A DNA stretch of 6,777 nt. Source: Betaproteobacteria bacterium. GTDB taxonomy: Bacteria > Pseudomonadota > Gammaproteobacteria > Burkholderiales > Burkholderiaceae_E. Shown here piece after piece: positions 6,076 through 6,777 of the stretch; the first letter of the stretch is position 1, and each line of letters starts with the position of its first letter. The DNA is taken from positions 1-6,777 of the forward strand of contig VGHV01000136.1 of NCBI GenBank assembly GCA_016868095.1, given 5' to 3'. A program made the translations under genes and the position numbers. The notes beneath the pieces were generated by a model that did not search any database, was not told the DNA's origin, and worked only from the letters and a program-made list of their open reading frames with translations.

Positions 6076-6114
6076 ATGGTAGCTTTCCGAGGTCACTTGA
6101 GGAGACTTCGATGA
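6076..6114 (+). CDS. Possible 12-codon leader ORF overlapping the Bug gene start
   Basis: ATG at 6076 opens a frame encoding MVAFRGHLRRLR that ends in TGA at 6112-6114. That TGA shares bases with the ATG (6111-6113) of the next gene, giving an ATGA overlap. GAGGA at 6061-6065, 10 bases before the ATG, could serve as its ribosome binding site. The arrangement is typical of translational coupling by a leader peptide. However, TTCGATG is repeated at both starts (6072-6078 and 6107-6113), so a short duplication could have created the ORF by chance. No attenuator-like hairpin was found. Confidence 0.25.
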   Translation: MVAFRGHLRRLR

Positions 6115-6777
6115 CCACACAAAGACGACAATTTAGCCTCTCGCTCGCTGCAGCAGGGACAGCTCTACTGGGTTTTCCAGCAGCAAAGAGTCAGGCATTT
6201 CCGAGCAAACCGATCAAGATTATCGTTCCATTTCCAGTGGGAGGAACGACAGATATTGTTGCCCGATTGGTCGCCCAGAGGATGAGTCAATCGATGGGAC
6301 AGGCGGTGACTGTCGAGAATAAGGCCGGCGCTGGTGGTGCGATTGGCGCCGATGCCGTTGCCAAAGCAGCCCCTGATGGCTACACCATGCTGATGCACAA
6401 CTTAACCTTTCCAATGACCTCAGTTGCGCAAACGCTCGCTGGACGATCCCCATTCAATGTTGATACCGATCTTATTGGTGTATCGATTTCAGTGTTTGTG
6501 CCTTTTATGTGGACAGCTCACCCGAGCGTTCAAGCTCGCGATCTTCGTGAGCTTGCTCAGTTACTTCGCACACAGAAACTCGATTACAACTACGGTTCGA
6601 CAGGCCCTGGGTCAGCGATGCATGTTCAAGGGGAGGCCTTTAAAAAGGAGGCCCAAGTTGCGATGCAACACGTTCCCTTCAGGGGCGCAGCCCCGCTTAA
6701 ACTTGAGCTACTCGCTGGCCGTATCCAAGTTGGTGGCGATCAATTGTCAACCTCCATGGCGGAAATCAAGGCAGGCA
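6111..6777 (+). CDS. Bug-family (TctC-like) tripartite tricarboxylate transporter substrate-binding protein, N-terminal part
   Basis: Role from family: a periplasmic binding protein that captures carboxylates or related small organic molecules, in some cases for a TctA/TctB membrane partner; many Burkholderiales encode numerous orphan members. Seen: 222 codons, open at the window edge, of a usual 320 or so. TTQRRQFSL (2-10) is a twin-arginine signal, with a hydrophobic stretch to about 22 and a possible cleavage near AKSQA (25-29). The mature start is typical: FPSKPIKIIVPFPVGGTTD (30-48), then VENKAGAGGAIGADAVAKAAPDGYTM (68-93), YGSTGPGSAMHVQGEAF (161-177), HVPFRGAAPL (187-196) and LLAGRIQVGGD (200-210). 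These blocks form the ligand cleft in Bug proteins. The ATG has AGGAGA 5 bases upstream, a strong ribosome binding site. No TctA or TctB gene is seen in the window. The ligand cannot be predicted. Confidence 0.93.
   Translation, partial: MTTQRRQFSLSLAAAGTALLGFPAAKSQAFPSKPIKIIVPFPVGGTTDIVARLVAQRMSQSMGQAVTVENKAGAGGAIGADAVAKAAPDGYTMLMHNLTFPMTSVAQTLAGRSPFNVDTDLIGVSISVFVPFMWTAHPSVQARDLRELAQLLRTQKLDYNYGSTGPGSAMHVQGEAFKKEAQVAMQHVPFRGAAPLKLELLAGRIQVGGDQLSTSMAEIKAG

Overview
The window looks like chromosomal DNA from a moderate-GC (roughly 50%) betaproteobacterium, most likely of the order Burkholderiales. The reasons are a Bug-family (TctC-type) periplasmic solute-binding protein with a Tat signal, a TonB-dependent catecholate-type siderophore receptor followed by a DUF1513 protein, and small VOC and NTF2-like proteins of types common in that order. 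The species cannot be named from the sequence alone. No tRNA, rRNA, CRISPR array or insertion sequence was seen.

Layout. (1) Bases 1-146, minus strand: the first 49 codons of a zinc-type alcohol dehydrogenase that runs out of the window. (2) Bases 147-584: a gap without an intact gene. It is not empty: it holds a decayed, internally deleted C-terminal remnant of catalase-peroxidase katG (minus strand), a long hairpin between that remnant and the adh start, and an AT-rich promoter region with inverted repeats before the receptor gene. (3) Bases 585-4064, plus strand: a two-gene unit, TonB-dependent siderophore receptor then a Tat-type DUF1513 beta-propeller-like protein, 6 bases apart. (4) Bases 4079-4914, minus strand: a coupled pair, a VOC-fold protein then an NTF2/SnoaL-like protein, converging on the receptor unit with only 14 bases between the stop codons. 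(5) Bases 4915-5217: an intergenic region with a 22-bp tandem repeat array. (6) Bases 5221-6021, plus strand: two orphan genes, a small CxxC/CxxC protein and a helical protein, neither recognised. (7) Bases 6111-6777, plus strand: the N-terminal two thirds of the Bug-family protein, preceded by a possible 12-codon leader ORF whose stop overlaps its start codon.

The receptor and DUF1513 gene probably form an outer-membrane/periplasm iron-acquisition unit. The VOC/NTF2 pair looks like a small catabolic or detoxifying enzyme pair of unknown substrate. The points most worth a second look are the katG remnant, the 22-bp tandem array between divergent genes, the leader ORF before the Bug gene, and the two orphan proteins. 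I saw no clear evidence of a new multi-gene system.
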